DNA of 64,000 bases, from NCBI GenBank assembly GCA_019915135.1, contig JAHLMK010000004.1, forward strand, positions 1,860,001 to 1,924,000. Direction: 5' to 3'. The notes under the pieces were generated by a model. The model saw only the letters and a list, made by a program, of their open reading frames with translations. It was not told the DNA's origin and did not search any database. Both the position numbers and the translations under genes were made by a program. This stretch comes from Strobilurus pachycystidiatus (lineage: Eukaryota > Basidiomycota > Agaricomycetes > Agaricales > Physalacriaceae). Positions 1 to 9,557 of the stretch are shown here, piece by piece (the first letter of the stretch is position 1; each line of letters opens with the position of its first letter).

Positions 1-337
1 TGAGCTCATCCAGATAGGACTGGTACTGCGCCTTGTTCTCGACTTTTTCGCTGACACCCTCGAAGATCCTGACGGCGGTGGCATAGTCGTTGACACGGCG
101 AGCGGCACGGACGGCCTCCTCGACGACGGCGGGGCTGGGCACGAGATCATGTGCGAAGCAGTTGTTGAGGCCACGCTGGACCTCGAAGAGGTCTTCAGCG
201 TTTTTGAAGAAGGTGACATAGCGCTCCGAGAAAGCCTCGAAAGACTCCTGGGCATGGCCGTGGGCAAGGCGGACCTGCGCTGGGCGGGCGGCGAGGCGGA
301 GGGCGGGCCGGGAGGCAATGCGAACGGCGGACAACAT
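1..337 (-). CDS. COX6: Cytochrome c oxidase subunit VI (Cox6/COX5A), 5' part
   Basis: Nuclear gene for a matrix-side subunit of mitochondrial complex IV (yeast Cox6, animal COX5A). The visible 112 codons carry no intron. Residues 1-25 (MLSAVRIASRPALRLAARPA...) are Arg-rich and free of acidic residues, as in a mitochondrial presequence. After that come family landmarks: ESFEAFSERYVTFF, QRGLNN, HDLVPSP and AARRVNDYATAVRIFEGV. The window edge cuts the gene after YLDEL, so a short C-terminus, probably 20-30 residues, lies outside. Nothing looks broken. Its start faces the divergent gene that begins at 595, so the roughly 260 bp between them probably holds both promoters. Confidence 0.92.
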   Translation of the reverse strand, partial: MLSAVRIASRPALRLAARPAQVRLAHGHAQESFEAFSERYVTFFKNAEDLFEVQRGLNNCFAHDLVPSPAVVEEAVRAARRVNDYATAVRIFEGVSEKVENKAQYQSYLDEL

Positions 338-594
338 GGTGGTTGCGGGATAAGAGGCGGGCTGGACTCGGGCCGATCGCTTAGGGTCGGGTTGTCAAAT
401 GTAAAATTCGAAGATGATATTTGCTGTAGAACACCCTGAAGTATCAACCTTTCAATGGCAAGGACTGTTGCTTCCAGGTTGCTTCAAATGTAGGAAGCTT
501 CAGGTCATGGCCAGCCAGGCCAGGAGCCACTTCGAGCTGTGGTAAGTTTCTGCACGTGATCTATACGCGCCTTGCTCCGCACCACGACCATTCA

Positions 595-1630
595 ATGACC
601 CGTCAAACGATGATGCGCATCATCGCTCTCCCTCTACGCCGCCCAGCGCCCTCCGCGCGTGTCCCGCTCCTTCCTACACCGCGCGTGATGACATACTACC
701 ACTTCCAGCTCAATCAACCGCAACCCCTCCCCAACGTCACCAGCGAGAAATCGGCGTCATATCTACCCGAAGGCGGCATCGCAAAATGGGCGCAGAACAA
801 GGCGGCGAACATCTGGTCGGGGTTCGGAAAGGCGAAGGACGGGTCATGGCAGGTCCGTCGTCGCGACAAATTGCGCCAACGGTATTGGCTGACCCATCGC
901 ACAGTTGAAGGTGTTCCAGTACGGGGAGCGCCTGATTGACCGGATTGACTTTGAAGAGCTGGCTCTGAAAAGTATAGACCCTTCTCTTGGACCGACAATA
1001 TCCCATCCGGCGCGTACTGAGAAGCCAATCGTGAAGGTACAATCGTTTGGACTCTTATAAGTGTGCAAGCACTTATAATTACTTCACAGATTCCCCTCGT
1101 CTACCCACCTTCCGTACTGTCTGGGGACTCCTCAGTAGCCCTTCTCAAATCCCTTGTCCAAATACGCTCACCTAAACACAAACGACTCTTCTGGGTGTAC
1201 TTACTCGCAGCCCCGTTTACGGCCCCATTCATGATCATCCGTACGTTTCTTCCCTCCTAGCACAACCCTTTCTAACACTATCTTCATAGCCATAATACCG
1301 AACATACCGTTTTTCTTCTGCGTCTGGCGCTCATGGTCGCACTATCGTGCTTTCCGTGCCTCAGAATACCTACAAACCCTCCTTGATCATGACGCCATAG
1401 AACCAGAGGCAAGCAAAGACTTGGACGACATATATAGCAACTACGCCCCGAAACCTCTACCCGCACCATCCCCAGAAGCGACCGCCACACCAGAACCGCC
1501 CTTCGATGACCAGCTGCTCTTGACGCGCGAAGGCATCCCTCAAATACGGACCACATTCGAGCTCGATTCTACGGCAGAATCAGACATGTACAGAGCAGTG
1601 GAACAGGCACGTGTGCGCGAAAAGACATAG
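595..1630 (+). CDS. Mitochondrial K+/H+ exchange-related protein, copy A
   Basis: Spliced model of 293 aa with exons 595-852, 905-1036, 1090-1240 and 1290-1630, all GT-AG. It resembles the fungal mitochondrial K+-H+ exchange-related family (Mit_KHE1; yeast YDL183C), inner-membrane proteins linked to matrix K+ and volume control. Visible support: the start MTRQTMMRIIALPLRR, a GSWQ-LKVFQYGERLIDRIDFEE stretch, a hydrophobic segment FWVYLLAAPFTAPFMII, then IIPNIPFFFCVWRSWSHYRAF, and a conserved C-terminus LLLTREGIPQIR...LDSTAESDMYRAVEQARV. The ATG at 595 was chosen because the second copy begins with the same TRQTMMRII context. A near-identical gene structure follows at 2116, so this is one half of a tandem duplication. 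The family name is from memory; the gene model itself is firm. Confidence 0.8.
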
Positions 1631-2115
1631 CGACGTGGTCTGTAATTTAGTAGACATTTTATCTTACAACAAGAGTATGTAATTCACAGTAGCGTGAAGA
1701 GCGAAGCAGTGTATCAAACCTCCCAACCTTCGCAGTCTATCCTTCAGTCTCTCTTAGTCTTGCTCGAGGACGTCTAGCAAGGTCGGTATATGATCATTCG
1801 TATCTGCTCAAATTTCTATCTCACTTGAGCGAGGACGCGCCATTCTCGTCTCAATCTGCGCCATTTACCTTGCCAATTGGTCTAACAATACAAGAGCCCT
1901 GTCGCTACGAGGCATCAACGCTTCAAGTGACACTCGAATGATCACTTCATGTCGGTAGCTCAAGGCAGGTCTTGAACGTTGGACCTCAAGCTTGGCCAAA
2001 ACATACTTCTGGCAATGCTGCTTACGTTGCCTCAGCGGCCAGTGCCGCCGATGGTGATGATTGCCGGAAGTCCTCGCGTCTGAAGGACGCGTCTTGCTCA
2101 CTCACCACGACCGCT
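1631..2115. other. Intergenic spacer between the tandem copies
   Basis: About 485 bp holding the 3' end of copy A and the promoter of copy B. I see no further gene and no clear TATA box here. Confidence 0.5.
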
Positions 2116-3127
2116 ATGAGTCTGACCCGCCAGACGATGATGCGCATCATCGCGATGCCTTTACGTCGCCCAGCGCCCGCTCCCCTTCACTCTACACCTC
2201 GTGTGCTGACGTACTATCACTTCCAGCTCAATCAGCCTCAACTTACACTCACTGTCAACGATAAGAAATCGTCACCATTCTTCAGCATCATAAGTTGGGC
2301 ACAAAACAAAGCCTTGAATACATGGGCTGGGTTTGGCAAGGCGAAAGAAGGCTCTTGGAAGGTTTGGCTAAGCCGCATGATGGCTTTATCATTGACTCAT
2401 TCGTCGAATAGTTGAGGGTGTTCCAGTCTGCAGAGCGCATGATTGACCGTATAGACTTCGAAGAGTTTGCCCTGAAGAGTATAGATCCTTCCCTTGGTCC
2501 TACGATATCCCATCCAACGCGTAAGGATCTAGAGAAGCCAATCGTTCAGGTGCATATATTGTGACCATGTAGCGTATCAATACTTACAAGTTGGTTACTA
2601 GATTCCTCTTCTCTACCCTCCCTCTATCCTAACCGGAGATTCATCCATATCCCATCTCAAATCTCTTGTCCTGGACCGTACACCCCGTCACAAACGCATG
2701 TTCTGGGTCTTCGTACTCGCAACCCCGCTCACATTCCCGCTCAAGCTCATCCGTACGTTCTCTCCGACTCACCTCCCTCTGTCATATCTTACTGAATCTC
2801 CTGGAAGCCATCATACCAAACTTCCCATTCTTCTTCTGCGTCTGGCGTGCGTGGTCACATTACCGTGCTTTCCGCGCATCGGAATTTCTACAAACTTTTC
2901 TGGATAACGACGCGATCGTACCGGAGCCCAGCCAAGAGCTGGAAGAATGCTACGCTCCCAAAGCTAGTGCAGAGGATACTGCCACACCAGAACCGCCTTT
3001 TTCAGATCAGCTGCTTTTGACGCGAGAAGGCATCCCTCGTATACGCGCTGTGTTCGAGCTGGACTCTACAGCTGAGTCAGACATGTACAGGGCTGTGGAA
3101 CAGGCTCGTGTTCGCGACAAGACATGA
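2116..3127 (+). CDS. Mitochondrial K+/H+ exchange-related protein, copy B
   Basis: Tandem paralogue of the gene at 595. It has the same four-exon structure with the same intron phases: 2116-2361, 2412-2549, 2602-2752, 2808-3127 (284 aa). It begins MSLTRQTMMRIIAMPLRR and keeps the membrane segment FWVFVLATPLTFPLKLI, the block IIPNFPFFFCVWRAWSHYRAF and the C-terminus LLLTREGIPRIR...LDSTAESDMYRAVEQARV. The N-terminal loop after the first strand and the acidic linker before the C-terminal block differ most from copy A. No stop or frameshift was found, so both copies look functional. What the second copy adds cannot be told from sequence. Confidence 0.8.
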
Positions 3128-3307
3128 TGTCGTGAAATCGTGGTACTGTATTTGCGGCGGTGGCGTCGTTCTAAGTACTTATCAAACATTCGATGCATGT
3201 TGTAACTAATAGTAGTAATTGACTGCTCGTGAAGCACCCTACCGCTCTCTCTCAAATCCTCCAAATACAGAGTGCAATTCTCTTTCATAATTACACACAT
3301 TATACGT

Positions 3308-4394
3308 TCAATGTCCGTGGCTTAACGAGCCTAATATAAAAGGAATTGTCATTCCCCCACTGATCAAGGCAACACGCGTCGAAGTCTTCATCTCCTCCTG
3401 TGCGCCTTCTGACACCGGCTGTAACACCGTGGCTACGTACAGAAACGTTCCTCCCTAAATAGGACGTTCATGTATGCGTGTTTTTAAGTTGGTCACCACT
3501 AACCGAGAGAAGCATCGCTATACCCGTCCAATCGGGATGGTCCATACCGCCGACAAAGTTGAGGAAGGCGTATGAGCCAATGGTTGCTAACGGGGTCGTG
3601 GATGCAAAGATTGCGAGGTGTTTCTTGCAGTCGGCGCGTGGGAGTGACATGCCGAGTAGCGACGTGGTCAATGCGAGGGATGTTGGTGCTGGAGTGTATA
3701 GTCAGAATAGACGCATATCGGTAATATCGTGTTGTCTACCCTTGTGTACGATTATAGCCAGGAAGACGACGAGGGATAGATTCGAGGCTTCCCCGGTGCC
3801 GGAGAAGAAGGATACTCCCAATGCTAGACCATCGGCGATGCTGTGGATGACAAGTCCCAGAGTCAACGGTAGGGCCTTCTCCTTCGCGGCAGTCAAAGCT
3901 GGGCCGTCAACTTGTACAAATCCAGGTCGCGAGGCACCTTGTTCGCTTTCCAGTTCTCCGAGCTCTGCGTCAAATTCCACGGTCGATGGGGCGTGCATGG
4001 GGATGTCGTGGGAGTGCTTTGCGATGAGCTGCTCAACGATGAGCATGGCGATGAATCCAGCAAGCAGGGAGAGCGCGACGCGTCGGGTGACCTGCTCGGG
4101 CTCTAGTGATGCACTGAGGAGGGCTTCAATGCCTCTGGTGCGGATATTGGCCTTCGTAATTTGGGTAGATGACTATGCACGACTGACTCTGGTATGATGA
4201 CTCCGAGTGAGGTGCCAAGGAGCAGGCCCGTTCCAATGGTTGTGAGACGTGAGAGGTGGTATTCTGTTGATAATTGAAGGGTATTCTTGCAGATGATTCA
4301 TCAAATTACTTGACATCGCAAACGACAGCGGCATTATCCCGCACGCAAAGGATGTGGCGCCCAGCGAGGCGGACATGAGGAGGAGGGCAAGCAT
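3308..4394 (-). CDS. ZIP-family metal transporter, ZIP9 (SLC39A9) type
   Basis: Predicted 295-aa multi-pass Zn2+ (divalent metal) transporter, probably of the Golgi or plasma membrane as for ZIP9 relatives. Exons on the minus strand: 4310-4394, 4188-4263, 3740-4134, 3504-3688, 3308-3454. The start MLALLLMSASLGATSFACG lies at the first membrane helix; a longer reading would need a non-ATG start. Family marks are the metal-site helix LGLVIHSIADGLALG followed by VVFLAIIVHKAPTSLALTTSLLG, then a GGTFLYVATVLQPV segment near the C-terminus. A His/acid-rich loop (KHSHDIPMHAP) sits between helices, as in other ZIPs. Adjacent and divergent to the Tex1 gene, with only 87 bp between the two start codons, so the pair probably shares a promoter. 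Confidence 0.85.
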
Positions 4395-4481
4395 GCCTAT
4401 GGCGGTAGCAGGTAGAGTTGGCAATGGCCGAACGGGTCAAATCACGTAGGCGGACTTTGAATAAACTTGGCTCTTACCACC

Positions 4482-5874
4482 ATGCCTCCAAAACCCGACG
4501 ACGACGAGATCTCCCCGCCGCAGCGCCCGCCGTCGCCGCCGGTATACACGACGTTTGGCGTCCGTGGCGTCCATGTACGTGGCGCACTCGACAACGCACG
4601 CGACTTTGGCTCATTGACACGCTAGACACCCCTTCGCGTTGCATAAATTCAGGTTCCCAATTTTTCTGCCTTCAATCCCCGCGACTACCGCTTCTCGGGC
4701 ATCCATCGCATGAACCATGTTGCATGGAACTGTGACGGAAAGAAACTGGCGGCAGTCGGGATCGATAAAATTGCCAGAGTGTGGAACCCGGAGAAGGGCA
4801 TTGATGTTCGGGCGTCGCAGACTTTCTCAGGCGGGCACTCGGAAGAGGTCGACTACATCTCGTGGAATCCCACTCATCCGGAGCTTTTTGTTACGTCGAG
4901 CAAGGGAGATAGAAAGCTTGTCTTTTGGGATGCACGACGTACGCATATTCCCACTGCAAAATTGTGGCACGCTGAACTTTGCCCCCAGAAAGCCGAAATA
5001 CGCAACAAGTTGGCACCAAGGGATTTCCTATGCAAACGAATTACTCTCCAGACGGTCGAACTATCGTCTACAATACTCATCAGCACCATCTCGGCTTGGT
5101 CGAATACTCGCAGCCAAAGGATGGCGGGAAAGAGTCGTGGACGGGTTTGGACAGCCCAACAGTGGTGAGTGCGAGTTCTATACATCTCTTTTCTAATCGC
5201 TCATTCCCAACCAGATTCCGGCGTCGACGGCCATGTTCAACCATGCAGGGGACGGTCTGGTCCTGACACATCATGCGGAGCATCAAATTCGCGTACTTGA
5301 CTACCCCTCACTACAAGTACGAGAGTCGACGGCGGCCCACGTTGGTGGATGCGGCGCAGTAGCCCTGGACCCTCGAGGAAGGCAAGTGTCTTCTATTTCT
5401 GCCCTGATGTCCAAGTAATTGACGTACGCCCAGGTATCTCGCGTCCGGTGGACATGATTCCATCGTGAACATGTTCGACCTGACGGACTGGATATGCGCG
5501 CGCACAATCACTTCATGCGAGTACGTGCCTACAGATCTAGTTGTTTGTTACGATAACTGACGAGTTTGAAGGTATGAGATCAAGGCTTTGAGTTTCTCGT
5601 TCGACGGAGAATACCTCGCCATCGCGAGTAGTGGTCTCTATGTAGACATCGTGAGTTGTGCTACCTGCGGTCTTTTTCGGCGTGTTTACACACCTGCTTT
5701 CAGTGTGCCACGGAGACATCTATGCCTCTGCATCGCGTTCCTGCCCCTGCGTCCGCGCAGACAGTAGCATGGCACCCGAATAGATATGTCATCGCCTACT
5801 GTGGGCAGACAAAACTCAAGGAAGGTGGCCCGCCACCTGCCCCTGTTGTCAGTCTCTTTGGCCTACTGGAGTAG
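4482..5874 (+). CDS. TEX1: THO complex subunit 3 (Tex1/THOC3), WD40 protein
   Basis: WD40 beta-propeller subunit of the THO/TREX complex, which couples transcription to mRNA packaging and export in the nucleus. Seven exons: 4482-4574, 4653-4938, 4989-5164, 5215-5381, 5434-5520, 5572-5650, 5704-5874 (352 aa, the usual family size). Blade motifs include HRMNHVAWNCDGKKLAAVGIDK with ARVWNPEKG, HSEEVDYISWNPTHPELF with LVFWDAR, GFPMQTNYSPDGRTIVYN, YLASGGHDSIVNMFDL and IKALSFSFDGEYLAIASSG. The fourth intron (5382-5432) starts with GC (GGAAG|GCAAGT), the known minor donor class; only this reading keeps the frame through RYLASGGHDS. The N-terminus is proline-rich (SPPQRPPSPP) before the propeller. Confidence 0.88.
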
Positions 5875-5960
5875 CTTATCATGTGGCAAGTCTCGTATTA
5901 CTTTGTATACGGTGAAACCTGACTCGATGCAGATTTTTTTTGTTGTATCGCTTCTGTCAA

Positions 5961-6372
5961 TAGCCACGTTCAAAGTTGAGGTAGCACGGGGGTAGCACAC
6001 CTAGGTAGCACCGAGGTAGCACAGAAGTAGCACCAGCCAAAACATTGCTGGCTTGTCACGGCGTGATTTTTGAGTCAAGGTGCACTGGCTATACCAAATG
6101 AGGAAGTGATGGCGCACAACAACGCTACCTCATCCTAGTCCGGAGAGTCAACCAAATCGGCTCTCTTGCGTCGTGGCGGCATGAATCTATGCGACGAGGA
6201 AGGAGTGAAGAGATTGCAAAGAGAAGACCCGCGGTGCCTAATTTTGGCTGCCGCCGGCATGTCACAAATAGTCACACAGAATAACGGTAGATACAGACTG
6301 TGCTACTTCTGTGCTACCTCGGTGCTACCTAGGCGTGCTACCCCCGTGCTACTTCAACTTTGAACGTGGCTA
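5961..6372. mobile_element. MITE with 71-bp terminal inverted repeats, TA target duplication
   Basis: A 408-bp element (5963-6370) flanked by the dinucleotide TA on both sides. The left arm 5963-6033 and the reverse complement of the right arm 6300-6370 differ at only 2 of 71 positions. Both start GCCACGTTCAAAGTTGA and each arm holds five copies of GTAGCAC spaced about 9-12 bp apart. The interior of about 265 bp has no transposase-like reading frame, so it is non-autonomous. TA duplication fits a Tc1/mariner-like mobiliser, but that is inference. The high identity between arms suggests fairly recent movement or a maintained hairpin. It lies between the Tex1 3' end and a P450 relic. Confidence 0.85.
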
Positions 6373-6599
6373 ATGTATTGTCTCAACCGCGCCATTGTGA
6401 TGGATACCGCACGACTCTTACTCTGTTCATAACGACCGATGTCTCATCGCTGCGACGAAGGAACTGCCAGATATCCCATTCAACCCCAATGTCTGGTGGC
6501 GGCGTTTTGGGCATCGGTTTTCTCATGGTAGGGTTTCACTGTCTCTTCCTCAGTAGGCCGTGTGAGTTTCTCCGTCAGCACCCAGAAACAGGGCCACAG

Positions 6600-7150
6600 T
6601 GCGCAATGAAATCGTACCCGCCGCTGGGACGTTTGGTGACATGAATGTCGTCACTGCGAGCAAGAAGTGTCTTGTCCTTGCAGCCACGTCTCCTGGCGCC
6701 CAAAACTTTTACATCCCGCCGGGTGTTCGGTTCGTGGTCAACCTCTCCTCGCAGCTTTCTCTCAATGTTGTGGGTAGAGTGACGTATTCCGTCCTCTTGA
6801 TACAACGACGCGCGCATGTCTGGGGTCCAGATGCACTGCGGTTCGATCCGGATCGCTTCATTGACGAAAGACTTCATAGATATCTTACACCCAATCCCTT
6901 CGTATTCCTTACTTTCAATGCTGGCCCCCGAATTTGTCTTGGGCAGCAGGTATGTTCTTCGGTAGGAGTTGTCACCTGCTGAAACGCATCTAGTTCAGCC
7001 TGAAGTCTCGTTCTTCCTCGTCAAGCTACTCCAGGACAACTCTGATATTGAAATGATTTCGAACGCGCAAACTCTCAACTGTCGTCCTCCGAAAAAATGG
7101 AAGACTGAGGGTGGTTCACAGCCCGAGAACAGGTGCTTCACAACACGCAT
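6600..7150 (+). pseudogene. Cytochrome P450 relic (CYP63-like C-terminal part)
   Basis: Only the C-terminal third of a P450 is left. The heme-binding loop is intact ([12 protein letters not shown], matching FxxGxRxCxG) and is preceded by [30 protein letters not shown], typical of basidiomycete CYP63-type enzymes. One intron is still recognisable (about 6734-6779). After the heme loop the expected continuation EVSFFLVKLLQ is present but out of frame, because bases are missing just after the next splice site (near 6995-7010). No I-helix, ExxR region or N-terminal anchor was found upstream, where a MITE ends at 6372. The 230 bp between MITE and relic contain a short reading frame fragment (near 6450-6520) that I do not recognise. 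Confidence 0.75.
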
Positions 7151-7154
7151 CTAA

Positions 7155-7668
7155 CAATCTACCTTCATGCAAGTCTCGCTCATTTCCATCTCTATGTGCG
7201 TTCTGACGAGATAGCTTCTCAGGGTGGCTCATGGGTTTCATATGAAAGAGTCAACACAGCCAGAGTTAGATGAATGAGAACGAGTAATACCGTTGAATAG
7301 ATGTACGACCATGCTGGCGCTTTTCGGACGTAGCACCTGTTACGATCGTCGTCGATACACATACATGAGAATACGCTGAAACACGACATTCAGGCAGTCG
7401 GGAGCCCGCCTTGTAACCTGGCAGTGGATAGAGGACAACCGCGTAGCAATCTCAGCGGTCGTAGCTTTGTCCGCGGGCGAACTTGACGGTGACGGTCAGA
7501 AATCGTCCATCAACTTCGAGTTTGCTTTGTAGTTTGAGCCGTTGCGCTCCCTTCTTTGACAACTTCACGACTGACTTTGGGTATGTTTCGCAAATGGAAT
7601 GGCTCGGTCACACAAACCAACGGTAGTGACAGAATACAAACTCTGGAAATTTGGCCACGTTAGTGTCC
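7155..7668. other. Intergenic, no gene seen
   Basis: About 510 bp between the P450 relic and the promoter repeats. No reading frame, tRNA or repeat that I can support. Confidence 0.45.
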
Positions 7669-7875
7669 GGCCCACTAGGCTGATGTCACCCTTTTAGGTG
7701 AGTGCTAGCTGACTCTGATAGACATCAGTACAGTGCACAGTTACCAAGGAAAGTACGCGGCCCGCTCATGTCATCCTTTTAGGTGATGTAGCGCTGCTAT
7801 ACTATAGAATGCACCTGGAGTGCACAGTTCGCAAGGACAGTATGCGGCCCGCTGATGTCATCCTTTTAGGTGAGA
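7669..7875 (+). repeat. Three-copy ~86-bp promoter repeat
   Basis: The core TGATGTCA(C/T)CCTTTTAGGTGA occurs at 7681-7701, 7766-7786 (first bases TC instead of TG) and 7853-7873, with periods of 85 and 87 bp. The last two copies also share an upstream block, AGTGCACAGTT..CAAGGA.AGTA.GCGGCCCGCT. The core contains TGATGTCA, one base from the ATF/CREB palindrome TGACGTCA. The array ends about 50 bp before a TATA box and 135 bp before the start codon of the SDR reductase, so it is probably an upstream activating array. Which factor binds is not known. Confidence 0.75.
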
Positions 7876-7923
7876 TGCACTGATAGTTTGAGAGTGCACT
7901 ATTAGGGAGGAAAACACCTGCAG

Positions 7924-7931
7924 TATATAAA
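7924..7931 (+). promoter_or_regulatory. TATA box of the SDR reductase gene
   Basis: TATATAAA 84 bp upstream of the ATG at 8008 and just downstream of the three-copy repeat. The position is right for a fungal core promoter. Confidence 0.65.
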
Positions 7932-8007
7932 GAGGGGTGTTACTACGTTTTGAGATCGTATCCCCTGTTTTCCTACTACTGCCACTTACTGAAAATCGAG
8001 AACCAAC

Positions 8008-9436
8008 ATGTCTACTGCCAAGGAGCTGATTCTTGTTCGTGATGTTCTTGAACTCGCCTTCACTCCCCACCTGACGCGGGAGACCAAACAGGTTACCGGT
8101 GCTTCTGGCTTCGTAGCATCTCACATCGTTGATGTGCTCTTGAACTCCGGCTACGCCGTTCGCGGGTTTGGTCACACTGTGTTTGCTGTTTATCGGCCGC
8201 TGATTGAACTACCTAGAACCGTTCGTTCGAACAAAGTAGAAATCATCCAGAACGCACCCATCTCCGCCAACAATGATGGGAAGTTCTCTGTGGTAGGTAT
8301 TGACGATGTGGCGACGGGTGATTTCACGGAGGCACTGAAAGGTAAACATTTGAACTGCCTCGACATTGATAGGAATTGATTTATCACGTTGTAGGCGTTA
8401 GTGCCATCATCCACGTCGCGTCCCCACTGGCCGTAGGCGGCACAGCTGAAAGCAATCTGGCTGTAAGCAAATGTTCATTGACTCAGTCTGGAAATCCAAT
8501 AGTTGACGTCTGGTGTGCACATTAGCTGGCCAAGAACGGAATAACAAACATCTTGCGTCAAGCTCTGGACGCTGGTATCACAAAGGCTGTCGTTACCAGC
8601 ACATACGGTACCCTCATGGATCGTACGTACCGCGTGTCGTTCACAGTATACTGAAGTTATTCGTATGGCAGCGGAGGCTCTCATGACGAAGCCATTCGAG
8701 GGCTACACTTTCACGACGGAAGGTCAGTAGTGACTGCTGCCTTTTCGTGAACGACGCTTAGACTTTTCTTCCCCAGATTGGGGCAAGGCTCCTGAGGAAG
8801 ATTTCGTGAAAAATGAAGGCAATCCCATGTGGACCTATGTTGCGACCAAAATTGTGGCTGAACGCGCTGCGTGGGATTTCGCCAAAGAGAATCCCAAGTT
8901 AGACCTTGCCATCAGTAAGTTCTGGTCTGTTGTGTGTCGCTCTCGCTTTGCTGACCTTGTACTGTGTCGTAGTTAACCCGCCCTTCATCTTCGGACCGTT
9001 GCAGAAGGACTTCCCAGCCCCACCGATAAGCAAACTTTCATCCAACGAGCATATCTACTCCCTGGTCTTCGGTGATACTGGTCGTCCCCTCGGTTTCCAG
9101 CTGCCACCCAGCTTCATCGATGTGCGGGACGTAGCAACTGCTCATGTGCGCGCCTTGTCTGTTCCACCAGCACCCACCAAGAGATATCTTGTCTCCGGAG
9201 GATACTTGCTTCGGAAGCCCGCCGTCGAGTATCTGACAAAGGCCCATCCGACGCTCAAGGAGCGCTTGCCATCATTGGCCGATGAACAGGACGTTGACCC
9301 CAGCAGTCTTTCCAAGATCGACACAACAAAGGCTAGAAATGAATTAGGTATGGACGAGTACATTCCGTGGGAGAAGACGCTTGACGATACCGTTGCGTCT
9401 TTGTTGGCTCTCGAGGACTTCTGGAAGCAGACTTGA
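8008..9436 (+). CDS. Extended SDR NAD(P)-dependent reductase (dihydroflavonol-reductase/Grp2 type)
   Basis: 347-aa cytosolic oxidoreductase of the atypical/extended short-chain dehydrogenase class, relatives of which reduce ketones, aldehydes or methylglyoxal. Eight exons: 8008-8034, 8092-8165, 8217-8341, 8395-8462, 8526-8622, 8672-8722, 8777-8914, 8973-9436. The nucleotide-binding motif is VTGASGFVASH at the N-terminus, the catalytic pair is in YVATKIVAERAAWDF (YxxxK), and NPPFIFGP plus FIDVRDVATAHVRAL are typical of the family. The first coding exon is only 27 nt and the intron after it splits just before the Rossmann motif. The substrate cannot be named. The array of repeats in its promoter suggests tight regulation. 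Confidence 0.88.
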
Positions 9437-9557
9437 GTAGGGGGCCGGTCGAAGGAAATGAATCACACATGAAGTCGAAGTGTTCGTGTTCGTTGGACTG
9501 TCAGAGTCAGTGCGCAACGTAAAGGGCATGAGATGTAATTATGCATGAGCTATACAA

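Noticed and set aside
6166..6363. Short plus-strand frame inside the MITE
   Set aside because: It begins with a non-ATG codon, runs into the terminal inverted repeat and shows no transposase motif.
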